Of a stretch of 64,000 nt of DNA, positions 1 through 8,756 are shown piece by piece; the first letter of the stretch is position 1, and the number at the start of each line of letters is the position of its first letter. The notes under the pieces are model-generated. The model was given only the letters and a program-made list of their open reading frames with translations, was not told the DNA's origin and did not search any database. The DNA is from Lacipirellulaceae bacterium (GTDB lineage Bacteria; Planctomycetota; Planctomycetia; Pirellulales; Lacipirellulaceae), in contig JAVJRG010000009.1 in the NCBI GenBank assembly GCA_040218535.1, positions 124,001-188,000 of the forward strand, read 5' to 3'. The position numbers and the translations under genes are program-made.

Positions 1-751
1 TCTTCATTAAGTCAGCAAACGCGAAGAAGTCACGCCCTGTGTGATTGAAGACGCCATCGATGATGATTCGCATCTCACGAGCATGGACCTGCTGAACGAG
101 CTCAAGAAACAACTTGTCCGCCGCGGTCCACTGCCATGTATCCGGGTCGCTCGTTTCCTTGGCCATCAAAGCAAGGTCGCCCTCAGGGTCAGGACCGAAG
201 TACGGATCGATGTGGTGCATCGAAGCACCGTCGTACTTATGCAAGGAGCGGGCGTAAAAGACCGGATTCAAGTAGAGCGTATTGACGCCCAATGACTTCA
301 AATAGTCGAGTCGGTCGATGATCCCCTGAACGTCACCGCCATAGCGACGGTTGAAAACACCATTTTCGTAGAAGTCTTCACCACCGGCTTTCTCCCAGTC
401 GGCTCGCGCGTACCAGTCGCCGGTCCACGGAGAAATCTCCCAACTCTCAGGGACCGTCTCCGGAAACTCCAACGACTCACGTGTGGGGTCGTTCGTTGGG
501 TCACCATTGCGAAAACGCTCCGGAAAAATCTGATAGAAGACGGCATCAGCGGCCCACTCTGGAGCCGTTGGCAAAGATTCTGTTTCTGCCCAAGTGGCTG
601 AAGGCGTGGCAGCAATGTCCTTCTGAGGCTTTGCCGCTTCAGCTTCGACATCCTTCTTTTGGCCGTCGCTTGCCGCGTCGGAAGGAGCAGCCGAACAGCC
701 GGTGCTACTTAAGAGCACTGCGACTGCCGCCATCATGGCAAGGCGATTCAT
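1..751 (-). CDS. GH13 alpha-amylase family lipoprotein (partial, 3' end outside window)
   Basis: About 250 codons of a glycoside hydrolase family 13 protein; the gene runs off the left edge, so most of the catalytic barrel is missing. The start ATG follows an AGGAAG ribosome site. The N-terminus (MNRLAMMAAV...LLSSTGCSA) is a lipoprotein signal with Cys in a STGC lipobox, so the enzyme is probably membrane-tethered on the outer side. Visible family motifs are the VFYQIFPERFRNGD stretch typical of cyclomaltodextrinase/neopullulanase-like enzymes, the GVNTLYLNPVF segment, and conserved region I, DGVFNHTG. The catalytic Asp/Glu/Asp regions lie beyond the edge and cannot be checked. A second, larger GH13 enzyme at 2.4-5.8 kb on the same strand suggests joint alpha-glucan breakdown. 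The family call is secure; exact substrate is inference. Confidence 0.9.
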   Translation of the reverse strand, partial: MNRLAMMAAVAVLLSSTGCSAAPSDAASDGQKKDVEAEAAKPQKDIAATPSATWAETESLPTAPEWAADAVFYQIFPERFRNGDPTNDPTRESLEFPETVPESWEISPWTGDWYARADWEKAGGEDFYENGVFNRRYGGDVQGIIDRLDYLKSLGVNTLYLNPVFYARSLHKYDGASMHHIDPYFGPDPEGDLALMAKETSDPDTWQWTAADKLFLELVQQVHAREMRIIIDGVFNHTGRDFFAFADLMK

Positions 752-830
752 GAAACTTATTTGCTTCCTAGCCCACTCACTTAGCCCAGACAAAACAGAT
801 GCCCCTAATAACTCTTAACCAATACGGATA

Positions 831-883
831 GAAAAATGAGAGGCCGCGTCTGCCCCGATCCATGAAAGATGACGCGGCCTCTC
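831..883 (-). terminator. Rho-independent terminator of the 906-2384 gene
   Basis: A perfect 13-bp inverted repeat (838-850 with 871-883, GAGAGGCCGCGTC arm) encloses a 20-nt loop. On the minus strand it is followed by a short T run (832-836). It lies just after the stop of the PEP-CTERM gene and separates it from the GH13 lipoprotein gene. Confidence 0.8.
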
Positions 884-905
884 GACTCTTGATAAACAAA
901 TCTCT

Positions 906-2384
906 TTACGAACGGCGACGAATCATGCCAAATGCCGTTCCTACTAACATCAGGGCGAGCCCAGTTGGCTCAGGCACCGCACCAGCAGAGGGAGCGACTT
1001 GGGTTACGGTTACAAACTGGTCTCCGGCAAAGTCGCTGAGATCGACGCCTGAAAGGTCGCCGGTGAATCCACCGAAGCCGTTGCCGCCGAGGTTCGCATC
1101 CAGGACGCCGTCGCCGGTGAACTGATTCGACGCAAAGTCATGGCCACCACCATTGATGAAGGCCACAATCTTGATGTCACCGGTAGGATTGCCGATCTCC
1201 GAAAGCGGAATGGAGAACTCAACACCGGTCATCACGTTTTCTGGATCACCGGTAGTCGGCGTGGTAAACGGCCCGTCGCCACTGACCCCCTCGGTATTGC
1301 TGTTATCGATTGCAAGTTCGAGATCGACGATGTTGTCCATATCGCGATGGCTGAAGGTATTGCCGGTGTCCGCCGGATCAACTGGTAGCGCGAACTCTAG
1401 CTCTTCGGTAATTCGCCCTGCGCCAGAAGCGTCAGTTGCCCCGCCGGGACCTGGGGCAAGCACGTAATTCTTGTCGATCAGTTCACCTTGGCTCAAGCCT
1501 GGTAGCGCTGGGCCGAGCAATGAGTCGGAGTTGTCAATCGCACCATTCTGTGGCGCGAAAAGAAAACCATCGAAGCCTGCATTGGCAACGTCAAAGCCAT
1601 AAACGGTTTGATAAACACCGAGATCATCAGCATTAACCATGCCGTCACCGGTGGCATCGCCTTCGTTGCGTGTAGGGTTCAAGGCGCCCAAGTTACGCTG
1701 GAAGGTGAGAAACTCGCCGCCGTCCACGTTGCCATCGACATCGAAGTCGCCTGTGGTGCCTCGCAGAACATTAGGCAACCCACGGTGAGCAAGCTGCATA
1801 CCCAGTGCAGCACTGTCGCCGGAAGCTCCTTGCGTTAGATCTGCATAGTGTGCGCTAGCTGCATAGAAAGTGATCGAAGAATCAAGAGCCGTTTCGAAGC
1901 CATGGGTAATCGTAAGGTAATGATCGGCTTCAAATCCGGTGTCAAAGGTCAGGCCCTCCATACGCTGGAGCGCACCAGTATTATCAGTGTTGCCACCATT
2001 GGGCGGTTCAAAACCTCCGCAGCAGAACGGATCAACGCCGCCGGGGAGATTGGCTCCATCGATTGTGTTCACTCCGCCTGCGACGGAATCGATGAAGATT
2101 TCCAGCTTATTGAAGTTCGTTTCCAAGTTGCCGGTGATGGTCACATAGAGGCGACCATTATCCACGGTACCGAAAACTTGATTGATCTCCGATCCGCCAC
2201 CGCCATTGATCGGATCGCCATCGGTAGCGTTGCCGAACTGTGTGTTCGTGTCTTGAATCGACAGCGACGACCCATAACCGATATCGGCGGTCCCATCGAT
2301 CGTAATCTGACCAACGGCCTGACCAGCCCCAATGAGGCCAATCAGCCCCGTAGCGGCGAAGAGATAACTGCTCAATTTCTTCAT
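906..2384 (-). CDS. PEP-CTERM secreted protein with an internal dockerin-like pair
   Basis: 492 residues with a Sec signal (MKKLSSYLFAATGLIGLIGA...) and a C-terminal PEP-CTERM sorting tail (VPEPTG, hydrophobic stretch, RRRS). It should therefore be exported, processed by an exosortase and displayed at the surface. The body is a close paralogue of the 7602-8591 protein: both share ITIDGTADIGYG/VVDGTLDVADYG, QFGDN-type, IFIDSVAGG, LTFDTGFEADHY and SNLGG-GFGGF blocks. Unlike the paralogue it carries two calcium-binding dockerin-like repeats in the middle (about residues 212-263, GDFDVDGNVDGGEF and GDATGDGMVNADD). In this window such repeats otherwise sit next to the C-terminal tail. GGAG lies 8 nt before the ATG and a strong terminator follows. 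Function beyond surface display is not recognisable. Confidence 0.88.
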   Translation of the reverse strand: MKKLSSYLFAATGLIGLIGAGQAVGQITIDGTADIGYGSSLSIQDTNTQFGNATDGDPINGGGGSEINQVFGTVDNGRLYVTITGNLETNFNKLEIFIDSVAGGVNTIDGANLPGGVDPFCCGGFEPPNGGNTDNTGALQRMEGLTFDTGFEADHYLTITHGFETALDSSITFYAASAHYADLTQGASGDSAALGMQLAHRGLPNVLRGTTGDFDVDGNVDGGEFLTFQRNLGALNPTRNEGDATGDGMVNADDLGVYQTVYGFDVANAGFDGFLFAPQNGAIDNSDSLLGPALPGLSQGELIDKNYVLAPGPGGATDASGAGRITEELEFALPVDPADTGNTFSHRDMDNIVDLELAIDNSNTEGVSGDGPFTTPTTGDPENVMTGVEFSIPLSEIGNPTGDIKIVAFINGGGHDFASNQFTGDGVLDANLGGNGFGGFTGDLSGVDLSDFAGDQFVTVTQVAPSAGAVPEPTGLALMLVGTAFGMIRRRS

Positions 2385-2429
2385 GATACTTCTCCCTCAC
2401 TAAAACAAATAGAATAGTTGGTTTTCGAA

Positions 2430-5400
2430 TTACACTCTTACTCTCTGTTGATAACTCAAAAGTAGCAAACCCATTGCGACCAAACAGATCGCTGAAGGTT
2501 CCGGCACTCCAGCCGAAACGACGACCCCTGAACCAAACCCGCTGGCGACCGTGCCATAATCAGATCGCCAAAGCGAAAGGTCCGTTCCGTTCACGCTCCC
2601 ATCAAGGTCGGAATCACCCTGATCGAACCGATTCCCTGAGTTACTCGCTCCCAGTTGCCAAGCCAAAAGATCCCCACCCTCGACGGTCCGATCCAAATCG
2701 AAATCAGCACGGCTCGTACTCACTAGATCATCCACCAAGGTCTCGACATCGCTTATGTCGACCGTGCCATCAGCGTTCAGATCCTCCAGCCAGGTATCCC
2801 CACCAAAACCGTCGTGTAAAGCCTCGACGTCGGCTCCGTCGGTAGCTCCAGATTCATCCACGTCGCCACGACGAACCAGCACCCCGTCGAACGCCTGTTG
2901 GGCGAGCAGAATGAACTCTTCGTTTTCGAGCACTTCACCGAGAGCAAACAGGTCAAGGTTTGTCACACGACCATCACCGTCGACGTCTGCCGCGGGGTTG
3001 AACTTCGCATCCTGCGAATAAAGCACGTCTTCAAAGGAGTCGTTCCCGATTCCGGCAATGTCCGCCGTCTCGTAAGTACCGTCAGCGTCAAGATCGCCGA
3101 AGCCGGCGCCAATCTCTGAGTCAACGAAAAGCCCGACAAACCGCTGAACCCCAAAGTTGCCTGTTGTTTCGAAAGTCACAACGCTTGCGACATGATTGCC
3201 GAAAGGCAAATCCTGAAAGCCGAACACCCAAGAATCACGATCGTATTCTCCTGCATCGCCGTTATTAAATGGCTGCTGCGTCATCGCGAAGATTTGAACA
3301 TCCGTTAGAGCGGCCCCCTGGTTGAGAAACATGTGCATGTTATCTGCGGTGCCGTCGGGGTTACGCACAATCAGGTCGCGGTCCTCGGCGTTCTCGGGGT
3401 TGCTTTCAAAAGGCTCGAAACTTTGCACTTCGCTGTCGGGCGGCAGGCGATCGATGTAGACCGTTTTCTTGAAGTCAGAGAACACGGCAGGTCCGTTATC
3501 TCGATGCCTAAAGGCGCGTACTGTCAGGTAATTTCTGCCCTCAGGTAGTTGCGAAGCGTCGATGTCTTGTACATAAGTCCCCGAACCGCTGCCCGAGTTC
3601 CCACCATTCCCATCGTCGATGTAACCGGGTGTGCGTGTGTCGGTGAACTCTTCGAAACCGTAGGCGACCGAACCCGGTGTGGTGTTGTCGATCCCAGCAT
3701 TGGCGTTCAGATCATGTCCCTCGTTGAACTTGAACAGTGCGTTGTCACCGTCGGCGGAAAAGTCGCGGAAGGGATCCGTTTCACCCGCCGGCGCAGGTAA
3801 AGTGACGGGCGTCGTGTTGAGCTGAACTTGAAAACTATCCGCAGTGATAACATCAATGTCCGCCAATCGAGCAGTACCATTATTCGCAGCACTGGGAGTA
3901 GCGCCTTGAAACGTCGAGGTTACATTACTCACCGAGAGCGTGCCTTCGGGCGTTGGCAGTCCATAGATAACATACCCACGACCGTGCGTGTCGTTACTTG
4001 GGATGCTCACATCGACCACACCCGTACCGCTACCGTTGTCATAAACGCGGATGGTTTCGGGGATGGCATCTCCGGGATCAACCGTCGCATCGGCTGCGTT
4101 CCCTGTTAGCTCAACAAGGACTTGCCCTGGAGCAAAATCAGTCTGCACGCCATTACGAGTCTCAACGAACGCATCATTCCGGCTATTGAGCCCGACGATG
4201 GCAGAATTGGAGCGTTCATAAATGTAGACATTCGAGAAACCCTCTGGATCGAAGCCTTCGTCGATCCACCGTTCACGAAAATCTCCTCGCCCATGCGTGT
4301 TGCGAATTTGCACGAGCTTGGCGATGGTGTCGCCGTGGAATCCGCCCAAGGCATCGACTTTCCCATCGTTGGGAAAATCACGACCGGGTCCAAATTCCTC
4401 AGCATTAAAATAGACCAAAGCATTGCCGGGCCGCATCAGCGTGTAGGCGTAAGCAACGTTTTTCAAAAATGGGAACCCACCCGACAAGTTGTCATGGCTA
4501 TCGACAAATGAAACACCCTGACTGCCATTGTGCAGTCCATCGTCGTGCAAGTCTTGACTGGCGCTGCGGATTGCGTGCCAGTTGTTCCCCAACCCATTGC
4601 CTGTCAGGTTGCTGCGCAGTGCGAAGAATAGCGGGAAATCGAGTGCATCGCGATTTCCTTTCACTTCGAAATCATTCGCGTCAATGGCTGACGGGTTTGG
4701 CAGGTTGCTGTTGATAAAGGTCTGCACAAACGCCCGGTTGCCATCCAGGACTTCCCCAAATGAGTAAACCGGTTTATAGCTCCCGTCGTGTTGAAGTCGA
4801 TCATTCGTTTTGTAGACAGCCTGATCGAAGATGGTGAGCGTATTGGTTGGGAAATGCTTCACCGCATCCAGACGAAAACCATCGACTCCGACTTCCTGAA
4901 TCATCCACTGAGCATGCCGCATGAGCATCTGCTCAGCCGTCTCGATCGTCGCATCACCTGCGAGGGGATTCGCTCGATTAAAGTCGTAGCGTGTAATTAG
5001 GAATTCACCCGGCCCCGGATCCACGTCGAACTGCGTACCGCCGAGGTCCTGGTCGGGATAAAAGCGTGCATTGTTTGGATTCGGCACGTTGGCGATCCGT
5101 CCAAACGCTGCCGCGGTACCAGCCGGGATATTGTTTGGATCGCCCGCGTTGACGGGTGTACGGATAAACTGGTGGTTTTTCTCTTGAGCAATGTCAACGA
5201 GTCCGGAAAGGCGGAAGTTGAGATCACCCGTCTCAAACGCACCGTGAAAATCACCGTCGATATCGTTAGGCAAGGTAATCGCCAAACCTGGATAACCGCC
5301 CGCTTCAGCGAAGGTGACATCGTCAGCAGTGCTGGTGGTGCCGAAGTCGTCCACCGTCGTCAGATCGCTGAAACCGGCATGGTTAAGGATCAGATCTGCG

Positions 5401-5756
5401 TAGACATCCACACTTGCACCGTGGGCAGCACCTACCATGCGTTTTAGGGAAGTTTCGGTACCGTAGGCCGTTGGACGGCGCGCTTGCCCTAGATCGAACC
5501 GATCATAGACGTCGTAACCAACCGACTGGTCGCCCGAATCAGCACGACTCGTTGGCGGAATCCAAAGCCGGCCATAACCAAGCTCAAAGATGTCGGCCAT
5601 CCGATCTTCAACTGTTTCCCAGCGAGCCTCAAAAATCTGCAACATCGCAGGTGCTGAAGCGTCCTCGGCGCGCAACGAGCCCGTGGACGAAAGCTGCAGC
5701 ATCACTAGCGCACCTAATGCACAGGCAAATCGAATTGTCGGAGAAACGTTCTTCAT
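2430..5756 (-). CDS. Large secreted GH13 alpha-amylase-family enzyme with dockerin repeats and PEP-CTERM tail
   Basis: 1108 residues. A signal peptide is followed by an alpha-amylase barrel starting near residue 37 (MLQIFEARWETVEDRM). All four conserved GH13 regions are present: DLILNHAGF (about 121-129), GFRLDAVKHF with nucleophile Asp297, FGEVLDG with acid/base Glu335, and FVDSHDN with Asp422. After the barrel come beta-rich segments and then a series of dockerin-like calcium repeats (for example DLDADGTYETADI, DVDGDGRVTNLD, DVDESGATDGAD, DLNADGTVDISD, DSDLDGSVNGTD), ending in VPEPSAICL plus a basic end. It should hydrolyse alpha-1,4-glucan outside the cell while anchored at the surface. 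AGGAA precedes the ATG. Only 45 bp separate it from the downstream PEP-CTERM gene, so co-transcription is likely. Exact specificity (amylase versus related) is open. Confidence 0.92.
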   Translation of the reverse strand: MKNVSPTIRFACALGALVMLQLSSTGSLRAEDASAPAMLQIFEARWETVEDRMADIFELGYGRLWIPPTSRADSGDQSVGYDVYDRFDLGQARRPTAYGTETSLKRMVGAAHGASVDVYADLILNHAGFSDLTTVDDFGTTSTADDVTFAEAGGYPGLAITLPNDIDGDFHGAFETGDLNFRLSGLVDIAQEKNHQFIRTPVNAGDPNNIPAGTAAAFGRIANVPNPNNARFYPDQDLGGTQFDVDPGPGEFLITRYDFNRANPLAGDATIETAEQMLMRHAQWMIQEVGVDGFRLDAVKHFPTNTLTIFDQAVYKTNDRLQHDGSYKPVYSFGEVLDGNRAFVQTFINSNLPNPSAIDANDFEVKGNRDALDFPLFFALRSNLTGNGLGNNWHAIRSASQDLHDDGLHNGSQGVSFVDSHDNLSGGFPFLKNVAYAYTLMRPGNALVYFNAEEFGPGRDFPNDGKVDALGGFHGDTIAKLVQIRNTHGRGDFRERWIDEGFDPEGFSNVYIYERSNSAIVGLNSRNDAFVETRNGVQTDFAPGQVLVELTGNAADATVDPGDAIPETIRVYDNGSGTGVVDVSIPSNDTHGRGYVIYGLPTPEGTLSVSNVTSTFQGATPSAANNGTARLADIDVITADSFQVQLNTTPVTLPAPAGETDPFRDFSADGDNALFKFNEGHDLNANAGIDNTTPGSVAYGFEEFTDTRTPGYIDDGNGGNSGSGSGTYVQDIDASQLPEGRNYLTVRAFRHRDNGPAVFSDFKKTVYIDRLPPDSEVQSFEPFESNPENAEDRDLIVRNPDGTADNMHMFLNQGAALTDVQIFAMTQQPFNNGDAGEYDRDSWVFGFQDLPFGNHVASVVTFETTGNFGVQRFVGLFVDSEIGAGFGDLDADGTYETADIAGIGNDSFEDVLYSQDAKFNPAADVDGDGRVTNLDLFALGEVLENEEFILLAQQAFDGVLVRRGDVDESGATDGADVEALHDGFGGDTWLEDLNADGTVDISDVETLVDDLVSTSRADFDLDRTVEGGDLLAWQLGASNSGNRFDQGDSDLDGSVNGTDLSLWRSDYGTVASGFGSGVVVSAGVPEPSAICLVAMGLLLLSYQQRVRV

Positions 5757-5841
5757 CGTGTTCCTGAAACTTCAACACTGCGTCTAGCTTCGTTCTTCTG
5801 AGTGAAATGAAAGCCAATGTGCTGCGGTACTCGTTGCCCGC

Positions 5842-6318
5842 CTACCTGCGGCCTCTTTTTTTCGGTCCTACCCATCCTGCAGGCGGCTCAGACGTCAGTG
5901 CTAGTTCTACTTCATTTGCCCCTGGTTCAATGTTTTCTTTAAGCCCCGAGAATTGCTTGCTCTTGTACCACGCTGGAGTGATCAGCTTCCCTGCTGGTGG
6001 CGGACCGCCCCGCTCGCCTTGGCTCTTCTCCGGGGGCTCGTTGGCGACCACCGTGATCGCATACTCGCCCGAGGGAAGTCCAACCTCCAGACCGGTGCTT
6101 ACCTCATAACGACCTTGTTCGTTGATACTTCCAATGCACGGTGGTCCCGGCGACGTGGGATAAAAGGTCACACGCCCCCGACTCAACGGCTCACCGTCGA
6201 GCGTCACAACCCCTGTTACAGTGGAGTCGTAGGTGCCACCACACCCTGCGACAGCTAGAATGAAAAGCCACGTGATCCTCTGCAGAGTTTTGCTGGACGA
6301 ACTCATCGTTTTTTTCAT
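5842..6318 (-). CDS. Small lipoprotein with carboxypeptidase-regulatory-like fold
   Basis: 158 residues. The N-terminus has a lipoprotein signal ending in AVAGCGG, so Cys is the likely lipidated residue. The body reads VTGVVTLDGEPLSRGRVTFYP...GRYEV...GLPSGEYAITVVA, the pattern of the carboxypeptidase regulatory-like (transthyretin-type) beta-sandwich common in planctomycete lipoproteins. The C-terminus is basic (GPKKRGRR). AGGAAAGAG precedes the ATG. It follows the DUF1559 gene at 6394-7455 by 75 bp on the same strand, the usual planctomycete pairing. The role is unknown; it may be an envelope structural or carbohydrate-binding partner of the DUF1559 protein. Confidence 0.8.
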   Translation of the reverse strand: MKKTMSSSSKTLQRITWLFILAVAGCGGTYDSTVTGVVTLDGEPLSRGRVTFYPTSPGPPCIGSINEQGRYEVSTGLEVGLPSGEYAITVVANEPPEKSQGERGGPPPAGKLITPAWYKSKQFSGLKENIEPGANEVELALTSEPPAGWVGPKKRGRR

Positions 6319-6393
6319 CAGGCTCTTTCCTGGCTATCCCTCTTGCGTTTAGTTAAACGTCCCGAAATCGGGCAGTAAGGTGCCGACTCGGTA

Positions 6394-7455
6394 CTAATTC
6401 TCCAGTGATACGATCTCTCCTCCGTCGCGGGTCGCCAGACCGCGATAAATCAACGTATCAATGCTCTCGGAAACGTATTGGACCGAACCGTCTGCCATCA
6501 CGAACTGAGCACCACCCGGGTGAAGACTACGGAACCCACGCTGATCGAACCATTGATTCACCTTGATCTCTTCAACAGGTGCTCCCAGGACGAAGTAGTT
6601 CAAGGGAATTCCACAAGAGGCCCAGTCTCCATCAGAGAAAAAGGCTGCTGAGTGGAAATCCTGCTCGACAACCGACTCACCAACCAAGAAGGTGTTACTT
6701 GTACCATCGCTTACCATCCGCAACTTCACGGGATTCAAGTAGCTATTGCGAAATAGCAGACCATTGCACTCCTGCGTGTTGTGGCAGTCAGGAAGAGAGC
6801 CAAAAGCAGCGAAACTGCTGGACACACTTCCCGGGCTGGTCTGCCCTCTAGCACTACCATCTGTCACGACAGAGTCCCCAATCACACCTTTGTAGCTGGT
6901 CGTGCCAACGGTCACCCCATCCCAGTGCCATTGCTGCTCCGAGGGAATCGCCGAAGCATCCGAAGGGCAAGTTAGGAAGTCATACTGAGCACTCACAATG
7001 TCTCGTACATTGATGTGGCCCAAGCCAAGACCACGATTCGCCCGAGCTCCAAAGCTCTTATCTTCATCCATCTGCTGCTTGAGTCGATCGTAGGCCGCTT
7101 GCTGTTCCATCTGCGGTAAGGCATCAACAATCCAACCTTTGCCCAAGAAGCCGGGGCCGCCGGCATTCGGCGAGTAACGACTATCGCCATTTGCCAGCCA
7201 CTCACCCTCAAGCGAAAAGTCTTCTCCCCACTGGTGGATGCTCACTGGAAGCTTCTGTTGTGCGCTTTCATAGGTCAGGCAGGCCAGTCCGAGTTGCTTC
7301 AGATTGTTACTACAGCTCATACGCCGGGCTGCCTCACGGGCTGCCTGGACTGCTGGCAGCAGCAAGCCGACCAGCACGCCGATGATGGCGATTACCACCA
7401 ATAATTCGACGAGAGTAAAACCGCGTTTCTTACTTCTTGTTTGGGGAATGTTCAT
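6394..7455 (-). CDS. DUF1559 protein with pilin-like N-terminus
   Basis: 353 residues from the ATG at 7455, chosen because GGAAG lies 11 nt upstream; an in-frame ATG at 7473 has no ribosome site. The N-terminus [37 protein letters not shown] is a type IV prepilin signal, cleaved between Gly and Phe, followed by the long hydrophobic helix. The DUF1559 body ends in the family's H-X9-DG motif (HPGGAQFVMADG). These proteins form large paralogous families in planctomycetes and are thought to be secreted pseudopilin-like proteins of unknown function. The gene heads a two-gene unit with the small lipoprotein at 5842-6318. Two further DUF1559 genes lie at 26.5 and 54.7 kb. Confidence 0.93.
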   Translation of the reverse strand: MNIPQTRSKKRGFTLVELLVVIAIIGVLVGLLLPAVQAAREAARRMSCSNNLKQLGLACLTYESAQQKLPVSIHQWGEDFSLEGEWLANGDSRYSPNAGGPGFLGKGWIVDALPQMEQQAAYDRLKQQMDEDKSFGARANRGLGLGHINVRDIVSAQYDFLTCPSDASAIPSEQQWHWDGVTVGTTSYKGVIGDSVVTDGSARGQTSPGSVSSSFAAFGSLPDCHNTQECNGLLFRNSYLNPVKLRMVSDGTSNTFLVGESVVEQDFHSAAFFSDGDWASCGIPLNYFVLGAPVEEIKVNQWFDQRGFRSLHPGGAQFVMADGSVQYVSESIDTLIYRGLATRDGGEIVSLEN

Positions 7456-7505
7456 CTCTAAACTCGCTTCCATCCGTTGCGGAAAAGTTTGCCTGTCTGC
7501 TCGTT

Positions 7506-7551
7506 AAAAAGAGGACTCCCCGCCCGCTCCTCTCAAGCAGAGCGGGGCGGG
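7506..7551 (-). terminator. Probable terminator of the 7602-8591 gene
   Basis: A GC-rich inverted repeat (7518-7529 with 7540-7551, one bulge) is followed on the minus strand by five T residues (7506-7510) after a short gap. It separates the PEP-CTERM gene from the DUF1559 gene. Confidence 0.6.
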
Positions 7552-7601
7552 TTGTCCGTTCGTTACTCACTCTTCTTCACTTTCAATCAATCCTTCAACA
7601 C

Positions 7602-8591
7602 TTAGCTACGACGACGGCTGCAGCCGAGTCCCACCAGGCCAAGACCGAACAGCACCATCGAAGTCGGTTCAGGAATGGGAACAGCAATCGTAAAGAACTG
7701 GTCCCCCTGGAAGTTATTGAAGTCGATCCCTGAAAGGTTACCGATGAAGCCACCTGAACCATCACCACCAAGGTTACTGTTGGGGCCAATGCCACCCAGG
7801 AATTGGTTTGAGTGGAAGTTATTGTCACCGTTGCCGTAGGCAGCATGAATCTTGATGATGTCACCTGGGCTTGGGTTACCAAGGTCGGCTAGATCAACAG
7901 AGAATTCCAACCCGGTCAGCACGCTGGCTGGATCTTCGGGAGGATTCGTCGGTGCGGCAGTTCCACCAGCAACACCAGCAATATTGGTGTTGTTGAAACC
8001 GAAATCGACATCCTGGGTAAGGAAAGTACCAGCGTCAGCACCTGTCGTTGCAGTGCCACCTGCGGCGATGGTACCGGACTGAACCCCGGTCCCGACACCA
8101 ACAGTAGCTGCACCAAAGTTACCTAATTCTGCTCCTGCAGAGCTATTTGCGCGATCGACGATGTCGAGTTCAAACGCACCGCCGCCCCAACGACCAAACA
8201 AGTGATAGTCAGCTTCGAAGCCAGCATCAAAAGTTAGGCCGCCAAAGTTCGCGGCAAGGTCGGAAAAGTCGTAGGTCAGAGAACCATCAAGCACGTTCTC
8301 ACCACCGGCAACCGAGTCAATAAACACGCTCACCTTATTGAAGTTTGGCTCGACGTTTCCTGTCAGCATGACATACAAGCGACCACCACTGATCGTCGCA
8401 TAGCCAGCATCGAGTTCACCACCACCACCGAATCCAAGGGGATCAGTGTTGTCGCCAAACTGCGTCTGTACATTTTGCACGGCTAAAGCCGGACCGTAGT
8501 CGGCAACGTCCAGCGTGCCGTCAACAACAGGCTGCCCCATTGCCGGTACCGCCAGCAACGCAACCGCCAATAAACTTCCTAAATACTTCAT
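7602..8591 (-). CDS. PEP-CTERM secreted protein, paralogue of 906-2384
   Basis: 329 residues with a signal peptide (MKYLGSLLAVALLAVPAMGQ) and a PEP-CTERM tail (IPEPTS, hydrophobic helix, SRRRS). The body aligns along its length with the 906-2384 protein (VVDGTLDVADYGPALAVQNVQTQFGD; FIDSVAGGENVLDG; GLTFDAGFEADYH; LTGLEFSVDLADLGNP; SNLGGDGSGGFIGNLSG) but has no dockerin insert. It is probably a surface-displayed beta-sandwich protein. GGAGG precedes the ATG by 8 nt, indicating strong translation. It is followed by a terminator, so it is probably monocistronic. No enzymatic motif is visible. Confidence 0.88.
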   Translation of the reverse strand: MKYLGSLLAVALLAVPAMGQPVVDGTLDVADYGPALAVQNVQTQFGDNTDPLGFGGGGELDAGYATISGGRLYVMLTGNVEPNFNKVSVFIDSVAGGENVLDGSLTYDFSDLAANFGGLTFDAGFEADYHLFGRWGGGAFELDIVDRANSSAGAELGNFGAATVGVGTGVQSGTIAAGGTATTGADAGTFLTQDVDFGFNNTNIAGVAGGTAAPTNPPEDPASVLTGLEFSVDLADLGNPSPGDIIKIHAAYGNGDNNFHSNQFLGGIGPNSNLGGDGSGGFIGNLSGIDFNNFQGDQFFTIAVPIPEPTSMVLFGLGLVGLGCSRRRS

Positions 8592-8756
8592 GATGCTACC
8601 TCCGGGGATTTCACCCCCTCTAAAACAAAACTTCGAGTGCTGCTAATCGTCAGCGACTTTTAGCAACGCCCCTCCAAAAAACGATAAGTGCCTCAACTAC
8701 TGGATTAAAACACGGAACCCCCGCAGGCGTTCTCCTCAATCACTAAGATTCTGTCT

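Noticed and set aside
1848-2417. 189-residue open frame antisense to the PEP-CTERM gene
   Set aside because: Shadow of the coding frame opposite; no ribosome site and no recognisable protein pattern.
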